From: Candidatus Puniceispirillum marinum IMCC1322
GTDB lineage: Bacteria; Pseudomonadota; Alphaproteobacteria; Puniceispirillales; Puniceispirillaceae
Assembly: GCF_000024465.1 (NCBI RefSeq)
Contig: NC_014010.1
Location: 372,001-436,000 of the forward strand
Reading direction: 5' to 3'
DNA: 64,000 nt
Positions within the stretch are counted from its first letter, which is position 1, and every line of letters begins with the position of its first letter. Positions 9,828 through 16,529 of this stretch are shown here, piece after piece. Both the position numbers and the translations under genes were made by a program. The notes under the pieces were generated by a model. The model did no database searches, was not told the origin of the DNA, and worked only from the letters and a program-made list of their open reading frames with translations.

Positions 9828-10859
9828 TCAATATCTATCAAGGTTAGACCTGCGTTCAGCAAAACTTGGATGTGAAGAAAAATAGCTGCCACCATCGCAG
9901 TTACCATTACATTCAGATTCTATCTTATCGAATAAAATAGATATTTTTTGCGGATCAAGTCCAAGCCGTCGCATATCCTCTGCGCCTTGCTCATCGGCCT
10001 CAAGCTCAAACGCGCGTGAGAATTTGGCAAGAACCAGACCGCCCCCAATAGATGCTAATTCTTCTAACACACTGTCATCAGCGCCAAATATGACAGCCGC
10101 ACCAGTTGTGAGTAACGCGCTTCTTGTTATGTAGCGCATAGCATGCCGCTTGGTTACATGTGCAATCTCATGCGCTAGAATAGCTGTTATGAGATCATCA
10201 TCATCTGCAAATTCGACCATTTCATCCAATAAGACGATTATATTACCTGGCAAGGCAAACGCATTAGGCCCAATTGTTGGTGCTGAACGAAAGACCAACT
10301 TAATGGTGCTGTTATTTCCTGTCTGTAACGCCAATAAGGCTTCAAACCTTTCTTCTAGTCTTTGTTTTGTTTCTTTTTCTAACATACTGCTATTAAACAA
10401 TAATAAATCAAGCTGTGCTAGGGTCGTTTCGCCTATGATCTGTTCATGTTTTGGTGAAATAAGGCGGGCAGCGAAATCACCAGCTGGCTCGATGGATAAC
10501 CGAAATCCATATAGAATCCCGACAATAAGCAACAGCACAACAAGCATGCCCTTTGGGCTAACCTGTTCAAATTTGTGCATGATATGCCATCGCGATGCTG
10601 ATGGTGGCAGATAGGGGGCTAGTTCATCTGGAATAGTGTCTGTTGGAAAATGGAGCACATTGCCATCTGTCAGCGTAAACCGCCTGTCTGCACCTGCCAT
10701 TGGTGCGCTCACATGTGCAATTTCGACCGCATAAGGCACACCCCCATCTTGAACCGCGAGATAGAGTGTTCCTGTCTCTTGGTCTGGCTCATTGATGAGC
10801 AAAGCTGCCTTGCTGCGGCTGGTGGAGTTTTTAAAGGTGATCGTGCCTAGGATTTGCAT
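9828..10859 (-). CDS. M48 family metalloprotease, membrane-anchored
   Basis: Zinc protease of the M48 (HtpX/BepA-like) family. The HExxH motif is in AILAHEIAHVTKRHA near residue 238, with the third ligand probably in ELEADEQGAEDMRRLGLD. One membrane helix (GMLVVLLLIVGILYGF, about residues 154-170) separates an N-terminal beta-rich domain from the protease domain, so the protease part is probably periplasmic. It ends 2 nt after a DUF898 membrane protein gene. This pairing of YjgN/DUF898 with an M48 peptidase recurs in proteobacteria and suggests a shared envelope role, which is unproven. Confidence 0.9.
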   Translation of the reverse strand: MQILGTITFKNSTSRSKAALLINEPDQETGTLYLAVQDGGVPYAVEIAHVSAPMAGADRRFTLTDGNVLHFPTDTIPDELAPYLPPSASRWHIMHKFEQVSPKGMLVVLLLIVGILYGFRLSIEPAGDFAARLISPKHEQIIGETTLAQLDLLLFNSSMLEKETKQRLEERFEALLALQTGNNSTIKLVFRSAPTIGPNAFALPGNIIVLLDEMVEFADDDDLITAILAHEIAHVTKRHAMRYITRSALLTTGAAVIFGADDSVLEELASIGGGLVLAKFSRAFELEADEQGAEDMRRLGLDPQKISILFDKIESECNGNCDGGSYFSSHPSFAERRSNLDRY

Positions 10860-10861
10860 AT

Positions 10862-12085
10862 CTAGAATTGTAACTCTATTCCACCTGCATCACTAGCCGC
10901 ATCACCGATCGAATGCCCTGCCCGTGATTGACTATCGACAAAGCTGTCAATGTTATCTGATGGTCGTAATTGTGTTGATTCTACTAGATAGCGATAGCGG
11001 CGCACCTGCGCCCATGGCCATAGAAGCCCAAACGATAATATGACGGCCAGGCTATTAGATATCATAATCCAGGCTAGTTTACCTCCAGACAGTTCAGAGC
11101 GGAATTTGACACCACCTTGCAGTTTCAGTGCATTGACCATAATGTTACGCGTCGAAGCGTGATAAAATGCCGCTGTGGCATAAAAAATAGCCAGAAACAG
11201 CAAAGGGATGAAATAGAGGGAATACCTAACAATTTGAGATGTCTCCAGCGTGGTCAAAAGTATAAAATTATCAAAAATAGAGAATGTCATCTGATTACCT
11301 AATGCCACAAAAACCAGCCCAACAGACATAATAAACACGATTATCAGCATCACAATAAAGGCGAATATGGTTTGGATGGCGGCACCATAGAAAGGCCCTA
11401 TTTCAAGTCTGGCGTCAAAGGAAGCTTGGCCAAAGCGATAGTTATTAACGATATATTGCCGCGCTTTGCATGACATTAATGGAATAAGCAACCCCAAAGA
11501 TAAAATGCCAATAATAGGAAATAGAAAAAAGTACCAGGCTGCGCCAAAATACCCACCCTTCCAGTCAAAGCGTACATCACGCCATGCTAGATTACGCGCA
11601 TTGAAATATATGGATTTGTTAAGTGCCCAAGGATAAATGAATACAAAAATGACGCTGAGCCCTTCTTGTATATAGGGCAAGCCTTCTGCAAAATATGGTG
11701 TTACGTAGAAAATCAGGAGCGCGAAAAGCACCAAAATCCATCCTTTGAATAAAGCAAACCCAGTAGCCAGATAATCTATGCCGTTATCCAAAACTCGGGT
11801 ATTTCCATAGAAAAAACGGCGATTACGCACCCGCGCCCATGGTATCCAAACGCCCAGCGTCACCAGAGACAGCAAAATATTGACAAAATGGATGCCAAAT
11901 AACTGCCTAGCTGTTCCGGTGAAAGCCAAGCGGCTAAAGCGGTTAACTTTAACGGTGCCCTGCCCCTTTAGCTGTCCGGTATTAGCGCCGCCTTCAAAGT
12001 TATTAGATGCTGATAGATCGGATCCTTTGTCGCCAGTGGATGATGGCGTAATGCTTACGAAGGGGTTGCTTGGGGTTGTGGGCAT
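10862..12085 (-). CDS. YjgN/DUF898 family membrane protein
   Basis: Polytopic inner-membrane protein of unknown function. Two similar halves each contain the DUF898 pattern, with LGVWIPWARVRNRRFFYGNT near residue 80 and a second copy LLWPWAQVRRYRYLVEST near residue 360, plus about seven hydrophobic helices. The first about 40 residues are Ser/Thr/Asn-rich and probably cytosolic and disordered. It precedes the M48 protease gene with 2 nt between them, so the pair forms an operon. Family membership is clear; biochemical role is not known. Confidence 0.87.
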   Translation of the reverse strand: MPTTPSNPFVSITPSSTGDKGSDLSASNNFEGGANTGQLKGQGTVKVNRFSRLAFTGTARQLFGIHFVNILLSLVTLGVWIPWARVRNRRFFYGNTRVLDNGIDYLATGFALFKGWILVLFALLIFYVTPYFAEGLPYIQEGLSVIFVFIYPWALNKSIYFNARNLAWRDVRFDWKGGYFGAAWYFFLFPIIGILSLGLLIPLMSCKARQYIVNNYRFGQASFDARLEIGPFYGAAIQTIFAFIVMLIIVFIMSVGLVFVALGNQMTFSIFDNFILLTTLETSQIVRYSLYFIPLLFLAIFYATAAFYHASTRNIMVNALKLQGGVKFRSELSGGKLAWIMISNSLAVILSFGLLWPWAQVRRYRYLVESTQLRPSDNIDSFVDSQSRAGHSIGDAASDAGGIELQF

Positions 12086-12324
12086 TAAACTCTCGTTTGT
12101 TATGGATATGATGGAATGTGAGTGTGAGGTTAGAAGGCCAAGGTCTGCGCAACAAGATGAAGCACTGCTGTTCTCTATAGTCTAATCGCTTTTTCCTTTT
12201 CAGCCAAATATCTGAATAGATCACTTAGATGTGAAGCGTCGTAAACGTTTATTTAATGGATGAAATGCTAATAAAGAGAAATGAGCAGAGCTGAAACGAA
12301 ACCAAACTTGTTAAAGGGAAAATC

Positions 12325-12528
12325 ATGCAAACGCTGAAAGTCACATTTTTTAAGACGCTAAATGTCAAATCAAAGACACGATCAGTATTGATGAACTATC
12401 AAGCTGCTCCTGAATTAGTCACATCAATCAGCGACAAAATGCGTCCGGATGAATTATTTGCTTGTTTTCAAGACTCTTCAGGGTCTGTGATTGCCCTTGA
12501 TAGGGATGGTGTTTCTGTGTCGGTATAG
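12325..12528 (+). CDS. Small hypothetical protein (67 aa)
   Basis: A short ORF with a good ribosome-binding site (AAAGGG 6 nt before the ATG). The protein starts MQTLKVTFFKTLN, contains MNYQAAPELVTSISDKMRPDELFACFQDSSG and has no membrane segment or motif I recognise. It lies divergently from the YjgN gene, in about 240 bp of AT-rich leader, and ends just before the tRNA-Lys terminator. Only the start context and a balanced composition support it as a gene. Confidence 0.5.
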   Translation: MQTLKVTFFKTLNVKSKTRSVLMNYQAAPELVTSISDKMRPDELFACFQDSSGSVIALDRDGVSVSV

Positions 12529-12554
12529 CTTTTTCTCCCTGGGGCTATCCGCAC

Positions 12555-12590
12555 AAAAAACCCCCGGCCTTGATGTCAAGGTCGGGGGTT
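12555..12590 (-). terminator. Rho-independent terminator of tRNA-Lys
   Basis: A GC-rich hairpin (AACCCCCGaCCTTGA / TCAAGGcCGGGGGTT, one mismatch, loop of 2) followed on the minus strand by six T. It sits 25 bp beyond the CCA end of tRNA-Lys and should end its transcript. On the plus strand it lies just behind the 67-aa gene and may act there too, though without a T-run. Confidence 0.88.
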
Positions 12591-12614
12591 GATCCATGTT
12601 CACTTGGAAATGGA

Positions 12615-12690
12615 TGGTGAGCGCGACAGGATTCGAACCTGTGACCCAGTGATTAAAAGTCACTTGCTCTACCAACTGAGCTACGCGCCC
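12615..12690 (-). tRNA. tRNA-Lys (anticodon TTT), hybrid of host 3' half and phage 5' half
   Basis: A full cloverleaf can be drawn on the minus strand: acceptor GGGCGCG with CGCGCTC (one G-U), D-arm GCTC...GAGC, anticodon arm GTGAC-TTTTAA-type loop with TTT, TTCGAAT in the T-loop and an encoded CCA. The bases from the 5' end through the anticodon stem fall in the 50-bp attachment repeat, so this part was brought or restored by the phage. The T-arm and 3' acceptor strand are in the original chromosomal flank. Its upstream region is now phage DNA, so its promoter must come from the prophage end. Confidence 0.97.
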
Positions 12691-12696
12691 GATAAA
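12647..12696. repeat. attL: left copy of 50-bp attachment repeat
   Basis: Identical over 50 bp to the copy at 52515-52564; the bases directly outside differ on both sides (C versus G on the left, C versus T on the right). The repeat covers the 5' half of tRNA-Lys including the anticodon loop, plus 6 bp upstream. Being at the far end from the integrase and at a complete tRNA gene, it is one of the two prophage junctions. Confidence 0.95.
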
Positions 12697-12959
12697 CCTT
12701 TGGTAATATGCGATTTATCTTCGAAACTATGTCATGTGACTATTAATACCCAAAGTCACATGCCCTTAATTACCTAAGTTCTGAATCCGTGTCTAGCCCT
12801 TTTTTGACCGTGTCGATGACTTTATTTTTTCCAGCGTTGATAACGGTTTGCGTGTGTTTTGCGTGTCGCTAAATTATAGGCTTTTTGACCACTGGTTAGG
12901 TCAAGTGATGTTGTTTCAAAAGTGCCATTTTGGCCTTATTTTGGCCTAGTGACTAACAA
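12697..12959. other. Non-coding left end of prophage with inverted repeats
   Basis: No gene seen. A perfect inverted repeat with 9-bp arms (CATGTGACT / AGTCACATG, spacer 12) lies 37 bp inside attL, and TTGACC/GGTCAA (spacer 8) near 12885-12904. TCACATGA recurs near the other att site just upstream of the integrase start, so these may be arm sites for integrase or an excision factor. This stretch must also hold the promoter now driving tRNA-Lys; TTGGGT-17-ATAGTT on the minus strand (12725-12753) is a weak candidate. In the circular phage the same stretch would lie upstream of the integrase gene. Confidence 0.6.
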
Positions 12960-13520
12960 TTAGACCATCTTGAGTGCTTGTTCTCTGGTTTCGTCATTGC
13001 GCCTGATCCACCCTTTTCCGAAGTGTTCGAAGGTGCTTAAAGACCTATAGAATTGGTCGCGATAGACAGCCATTCGATTAATGATACTGACGCTATCGGT
13101 ATCTTTGACTAGAGCAAGAGTCTTAGAGCCAATAGCCCCATCTTCAACAGCTCCTACAGCCTTCTGGAGAGCCTTTGCCGCTCTTCCTGTTCCAGAGTTG
13201 ACCGCCCAGTCAAAGACCGCCCAATCGACTCCTGAAGGCAATTCATGGCATTTGCATTTGTTCCAATATCGATCCTTATAGATAGGCTCAACATCAGCTC
13301 GTGTGAGATTACGCATCCCCTGCTCGTCTAATCGGATGCCGTGATAATCGTTGTAGGTTCTTTGGGTTATTCCTAAGTTGGTCATCCCTCCCGGATCGTG
13401 TTTAGAATTAACGTATCCGCCTTCGTGTTCTAGGAGCATCGACAAGCATTTGTCGAAATTAGCTTTCATTCGGTTTTGCCTCGCTTGTTGTTCTGTAGTT
13501 CTGTCTTGGATGTTCAACAT
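12960..13520 (-). CDS. Phage endolysin, GH108-type muramidase
   Basis: Lysozyme that breaks the glycan backbone at the end of infection. The N-terminal GH108 signature EHEGGYVNSKHDPGGMTNLGIT (Glu near residue 32, first E of EHEGGY or neighbour acting as catalyst) is followed by a C-terminal peptidoglycan-binding-3 type part (VFDWAVNSGTGRAAKALQKAVGAVEDGAIG). No signal peptide, so it needs a holin; the holin gene lies 2 nt upstream. The start is uncertain: the first ATG has no clear ribosome-binding site, while MKANFDK 17 codons later is preceded by GAGG. It is the last gene of the late transcript. Confidence 0.93.
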   Translation of the reverse strand: MLNIQDRTTEQQARQNRMKANFDKCLSMLLEHEGGYVNSKHDPGGMTNLGITQRTYNDYHGIRLDEQGMRNLTRADVEPIYKDRYWNKCKCHELPSGVDWAVFDWAVNSGTGRAAKALQKAVGAVEDGAIGSKTLALVKDTDSVSIINRMAVYRDQFYRSLSTFEHFGKGWIRRNDETREQALKMV

Positions 13521-13522
13521 GT

Positions 13523-13864
13523 CTATTTCTTGAACATCTGGGTTAGCTTCTGGACACCAAAGCTAGCGGCGAATACGACCCCAACGGCTGTCTTGTAGAA
13601 GTCCGGCATTGTCTCAAGAGCCATGAAGCCCCGCTCGACGATGTCTTCGTTTCCAGTGAATGCCAAAATCAGGGGAATGCTAACCAGACCAGTAAGCCAT
13701 TCGTCCTTGAGTGAACTGTTTGAATTCTTGGCTTGCTCAATATTCCATTCTTGTTCGCCAGCCGCGACTCTCTGAGCCACAGCAACTTTTGCCTTCTGTG
13801 TCTCAACCTTGCCTTCCATCCATGTGCCAGCAAGGGATGCGACTGCGCTTATTATAGGGATCAT
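13523..13864 (-). CDS. Holin, 3-TM family
   Basis: Small membrane protein that makes the holes releasing the endolysin. The pattern fits the GTA/3-TM holin family: an N-terminal hydrophobic segment (IPIISAVASLAGTWMEG), a charged middle with VAQRVAAGEQEWNIEQAKNSNSSLKDEWLT, then two helices (VSIPLILAFTG and VGVVFAASFGVQKL). Length 113 aa is usual. It overlaps the preceding gene by 4 nt and lies just before the lysozyme gene. Confidence 0.85.
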   Translation of the reverse strand: MIPIISAVASLAGTWMEGKVETQKAKVAVAQRVAAGEQEWNIEQAKNSNSSLKDEWLTGLVSIPLILAFTGNEDIVERGFMALETMPDFYKTAVGVVFAASFGVQKLTQMFKK

Positions 13865-14553
13865 TCTAAAGCATCCTTTATTGATTTGAGTGTGTCTTTA
13901 AGGCTCATGCCTTTGGGTCTTGGGTCGTACTTACATTTGTATTGCCTCTGGCAACCCAGATAGACTTCAGATGTGTGGGACTCTTGGGTGTTGTTTGCTC
14001 CGGTGTAGAAGCAAATCAGACCAGACTTTCCGACTCGTTCCTGTACCGCTAGGCGGCAAGTGGTCATCTTTGGTTCGTCGGCTTTAGCCTGATGAGCCAT
14101 AAGGATTGATATCAGTCCATAAAGTGCGGCAGCCCCTGCCCCAACGGTCAAAGTCCAAGCAATGATTTCCATGAACTTCTGTCGCTTCTCGCGCTGTTTG
14201 TAGAGTGTTTCCTGACGCTTCTTTCGGATAGAAGCTTCTGTGGCAATCAGGTCTTGCCATGCCTGACGACCAATTGTGAATTCAATCCAAGTCTTCAGTT
14301 CGTCGCGTTGTGCTTGTGCTTGACGTTTGTTTGCAAAAGCTTCAATGGCTTCCTGTTCAACTGACTTGTTATTGAATAGCTTCTTGAACAGAGGTGGGTT
14401 CTTGGCTTCTTTTTCTGCTTGTTCGACATCAGACAGAGCTGACATCCATCGGCTTAGATCAGACGCCATAGACTCAATGTCACGCCCAATCGAAAAGCCC
14501 TTTTTAAGTGCGTTAAACGCAAGCGTCGCTGACGCCATTGTCAATGGTTCCAT
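13861..14553 (-). CDS. Late phage membrane protein of unknown function (230 aa)
   Basis: The ATG with AGGAG 5 nt upstream was chosen over a start 20 codons earlier. The first about 150 residues are helical and charged (coiled-coil-like KKRQETLYKQREKRQKFME), then one membrane helix (IIAWTLTVGAGAAALYGLISIL), then about 75 residues with four cysteines (CRLAVQ, CFYTG, CQRQYKC). With the helix as anchor, the Cys-rich tail is probably periplasmic and disulfide bonded. Position directly before holin and lysozyme suggests a lysis or exclusion role, for instance spanin-like. I recognise no family. Confidence 0.7.
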   Translation of the reverse strand: MEPLTMASATLAFNALKKGFSIGRDIESMASDLSRWMSALSDVEQAEKEAKNPPLFKKLFNNKSVEQEAIEAFANKRQAQAQRDELKTWIEFTIGRQAWQDLIATEASIRKKRQETLYKQREKRQKFMEIIAWTLTVGAGAAALYGLISILMAHQAKADEPKMTTCRLAVQERVGKSGLICFYTGANNTQESHTSEVYLGCQRQYKCKYDPRPKGMSLKDTLKSIKDALE

Positions 14554-14561
14554 AGCGGCTC

Positions 14562-14783
14562 CTAGCGGGTGTAAATGGTAACGTCGTCGGAATTCACGCG
14601 AGCTGGTATGCACTGCGCGAAGACATGCCGATCATTCAGTTGATGTGTGTGATAGTGATGATGGTGATGTTGGTGATTGAGGCGTTTTGCGTACCAGCGA
14701 CAAACCTCAAGCGAATTGAAGTATTCCGTCGATATCGTCTCTGCCCCGACCATAGTGACCAGAGCGAAGACGAACTGAACCAT
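14562..14783 (-). CDS. Small secreted His-rich phage protein (73 aa)
   Basis: Begins with a short hydrophobic leader (MVQFVFALVTMVGAETIS) that may be a signal peptide, followed by EVCRWYAKRLNHQ, a run of His (HQHHHHHYHTH) and a C-terminal Cys. The ATG follows the upstream gene's stop directly. The layout resembles the other small late protein of this phage at 33116-33304 (leader, acidic part, two spaced cysteines). The histidine run could bind metal, but that is a guess. Confidence 0.55.
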   Translation of the reverse strand: MVQFVFALVTMVGAETISTEYFNSLEVCRWYAKRLNHQHHHHHYHTHQLNDRHVFAQCIPARVNSDDVTIYTR

Positions 14784-14960
14784 CTAGCGACGTTTGTCTT
14801 GGGTATATGGTTGGTTAAGGTTTTTCCAAATGCGAATGGTGACCAATACGACAGCTCCCGCCGCCGCAACTAGTCCAAGCCAGTCGGTCATAACCACGAC
14901 CCACATAGGGGCGGTTATGCCACCAGCCGCGACCAAAAGGTCGGTATCTGGTTTGGCCAT
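14784..14960 (-). CDS. Small single-span membrane protein (58 aa), holin-like
   Basis: Starts MAKPDTDLL; hydrophobic segments GGITAPMWVVVMTDWLGLVAAAGAVVLVTIRIW make one long or two short membrane helices, followed by a basic tail KNLNQPYTQDKRR. This is the shape of T7 gp17.5-type class II holins. It starts 1 nt before the end of the spacer behind the tail-protein gene, with no strong ribosome-binding site, so translation is probably coupled. A second holin candidate lies at 13523-13864, so this one may be holin, antiholin or pinholin. Confidence 0.65.
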   Translation of the reverse strand: MAKPDTDLLVAAGGITAPMWVVVMTDWLGLVAAAGAVVLVTIRIWKNLNQPYTQDKRR

Positions 14961-14961
14961 A

Positions 14962-15321
14962 TTATTCAGGCTTCGGGTTGGCGGCTTTAATCTCAGCAAC
15001 TTTAGCTTGCCAAGCATCTAGGCCATTCTCAGTGATAAACTCGATTTGCTCAGAATGAGTGCCGTAAGCTGTTAGCCTTGCCACTAACCAATCAGCAACA
15101 ACGCTTTCCTCAAAAGTATCTTCTGCTTCAACTATCGTTTTATCGCCAATACTAAGCCAATCAACAGAAACATCAGCATCTGACTTTGGAGCAAAGTCTT
15201 TGACCATCTGCTCAAAGTGCGACTTTGTTGTTGTGCTGTTGATGTCAAGTTCAGCCCAAGAACCATCTGGGTATTCGATTGTTGCTTTAGAGCCATCTCT
15301 GGCTGTTATCTTATAATCCAT
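14962..15321 (-). CDS. Probable tail-associated protein (119 aa)
   Basis: The start codon overlaps the stop of the Gly-rich tail gene as TAATG and AGGAGGG lies 7 nt before it. The acidic soluble protein has MDYKITARDGSKATIEYPDGSWAEL at its N-terminus and ends with a helix LDAWQAKVAEIKAANPKPE, a pattern seen in phage tail-fibre chaperones and DUF4376-like proteins. Position right behind two tail-fibre-like genes supports an assembly role. No motif proves it. Confidence 0.6.
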   Translation of the reverse strand: MDYKITARDGSKATIEYPDGSWAELDINSTTTKSHFEQMVKDFAPKSDADVSVDWLSIGDKTIVEAEDTFEESVVADWLVARLTAYGTHSEQIEFITENGLDAWQAKVAEIKAANPKPE

Positions 15322-16529
15322 TAGGCTGTCCCTCCTAGAACAGTTCCGTTCTGGGTCAATGTCACAAAAGACAGACCCCTTATGTATTTGCCAGCCGCAC
15401 CACCAGATGAACCACCTGATCCACCTGATCCACCAGAACCATTAGTTCGGTTTCCGTTTGCACCTGTGTTGCCTGTAGCACCAGAATTTCCACTGCCGCC
15501 AGAAGCACCGTAACCCCCGCCAGAACCGCCAGTTCCACCAGTTCCACCAGTTCCACCAGTTCCAGCATTAGTTCCTCCGCCAGCACCACCCGATCCACCA
15601 GAACCTGATGATCCGCCAGCTAAAGCGTGGTTATAGCCTTGGCCTCGACCACCAGCACCACCGCCACCGCCTGATCCACCAGCACCACCGTTTGTGTTGC
15701 TAGTAGATGATGATGATCTGTTAAAGCGAATAGTAATTGTCTGGGTGTTCCAATAAGGATTAAAAGTCATACTCTCGCCCGGATTTACTGCATAAGTAGA
15801 AGACTGACTTACCCAGTTTCTCCATCCACCTCGCCAGTAAAATTCTGCCGTTCCAGCATGACGATCCATAGAGTACGAGCCACTTGGGGCTACTACATTA
15901 AAATGAGTTCCGTGGGGTGAGTATGGCCCTGATGTGCTAGTGAAGTTGCTTGTTGTAGTGTATGAACCACCACCGCCTGTGCCACCTGATCCGCCACTGC
16001 CGCCAGCTCCACCTCCACCACCACCAGCACGGATCGTTCCGTTGTTGATGAGTATGCAAGCAGTTGTGGCTTCAAAAGCGTCACCGCCAGCCCCACCATT
16101 AGCAGAGCCTCCATAGCCAGATAACGTACCGTTGTTAGTGATAGTGATTGTGCCAGCACCCGAAGAGTTGATCTGCAAGGCTTCTTCACTTGTGCTTGTT
16201 GCGCCTAACTCAACGCCAGAATTGATGACGATTTCTTTTGGATAATTAACTCCAAAGTCACTACCGAATATAGACGATGCGTTCTGGTTAGTTGCACCAG
16301 ATGTGTATGTCTTGCGAAAGGCTTTGGCTGTACTTCTAAAGTTTGTAAAGTTGACCGCACCTGATGTGGGTACAGATGCGGCTAGATTTGTTGCCGTGTT
16401 GTTTCCAGCCTTGGCTCTTATGTTTGAGCCACCACGGTACAACTGTGAGAAAGAGATCGAAGATGATCCACCAACGAACTCTGTTCGCAGATCAGAGAAA
16501 CTGACTGCGCCACTTGCCGCTATAGCCAT
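15321..16529 (-). CDS. Glycine-rich tail protein (402 aa), likely receptor-binding tip
   Basis: The N-terminal 70 residues (MAIAASGAVSFSDLRTEFVGGSSSISFSQLYRGG) match the conserved start of many marine phage tail proteins, probably the attachment part. The body contains long Gly/Ser/Thr runs (two blocks, about residues 150-190 and 285-385, with GGTGGTGGTGG) separated by an aromatic domain (YSPHGTHFNVV...AEFYWRGGWRNWVSQSSTY). Poly-Gly sandwiches of this sort carry receptor-binding loops in other phage adhesins; applying that here is inference. The Gly codon runs make the DNA repetitive and prone to length change. It overlaps the upstream fibre gene's end by 1 nt. Confidence 0.75.
   Translation of the reverse strand: MAIAASGAVSFSDLRTEFVGGSSSISFSQLYRGGSNIRAKAGNNTATNLAASVPTSGAVNFTNFRSTAKAFRKTYTSGATNQNASSIFGSDFGVNYPKEIVINSGVELGATSTSEEALQINSSGAGTITITNNGTLSGYGGSANGGAGGDAFEATTACILINNGTIRAGGGGGGAGGSGGSGGTGGGGSYTTTSNFTSTSGPYSPHGTHFNVVAPSGSYSMDRHAGTAEFYWRGGWRNWVSQSSTYAVNPGESMTFNPYWNTQTITIRFNRSSSSTSNTNGGAGGSGGGGGAGGRGQGYNHALAGGSSGSGGSGGAGGGTNAGTGGTGGTGGTGGSGGGYGASGGSGNSGATGNTGANGNRTNGSGGSGGSGGSSGGAAGKYIRGLSFVTLTQNGTVLGGTA

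Noticed and set aside
12478-12777. Small ORFs on both strands over tRNA-Lys
   Set aside because: Translations of the tRNA gene and terminator; no start signals.
15378-15700. CRISPR-like short repeats
   Set aside because: Simple coding repeats for Gly-rich protein; no constant repeat/spacer pattern or cas genes. No CRISPR array seen anywhere in the window.
15934-16116. Pro-rich plus-strand ORF
   Set aside because: Complement of the glycine runs of the tail protein gene.
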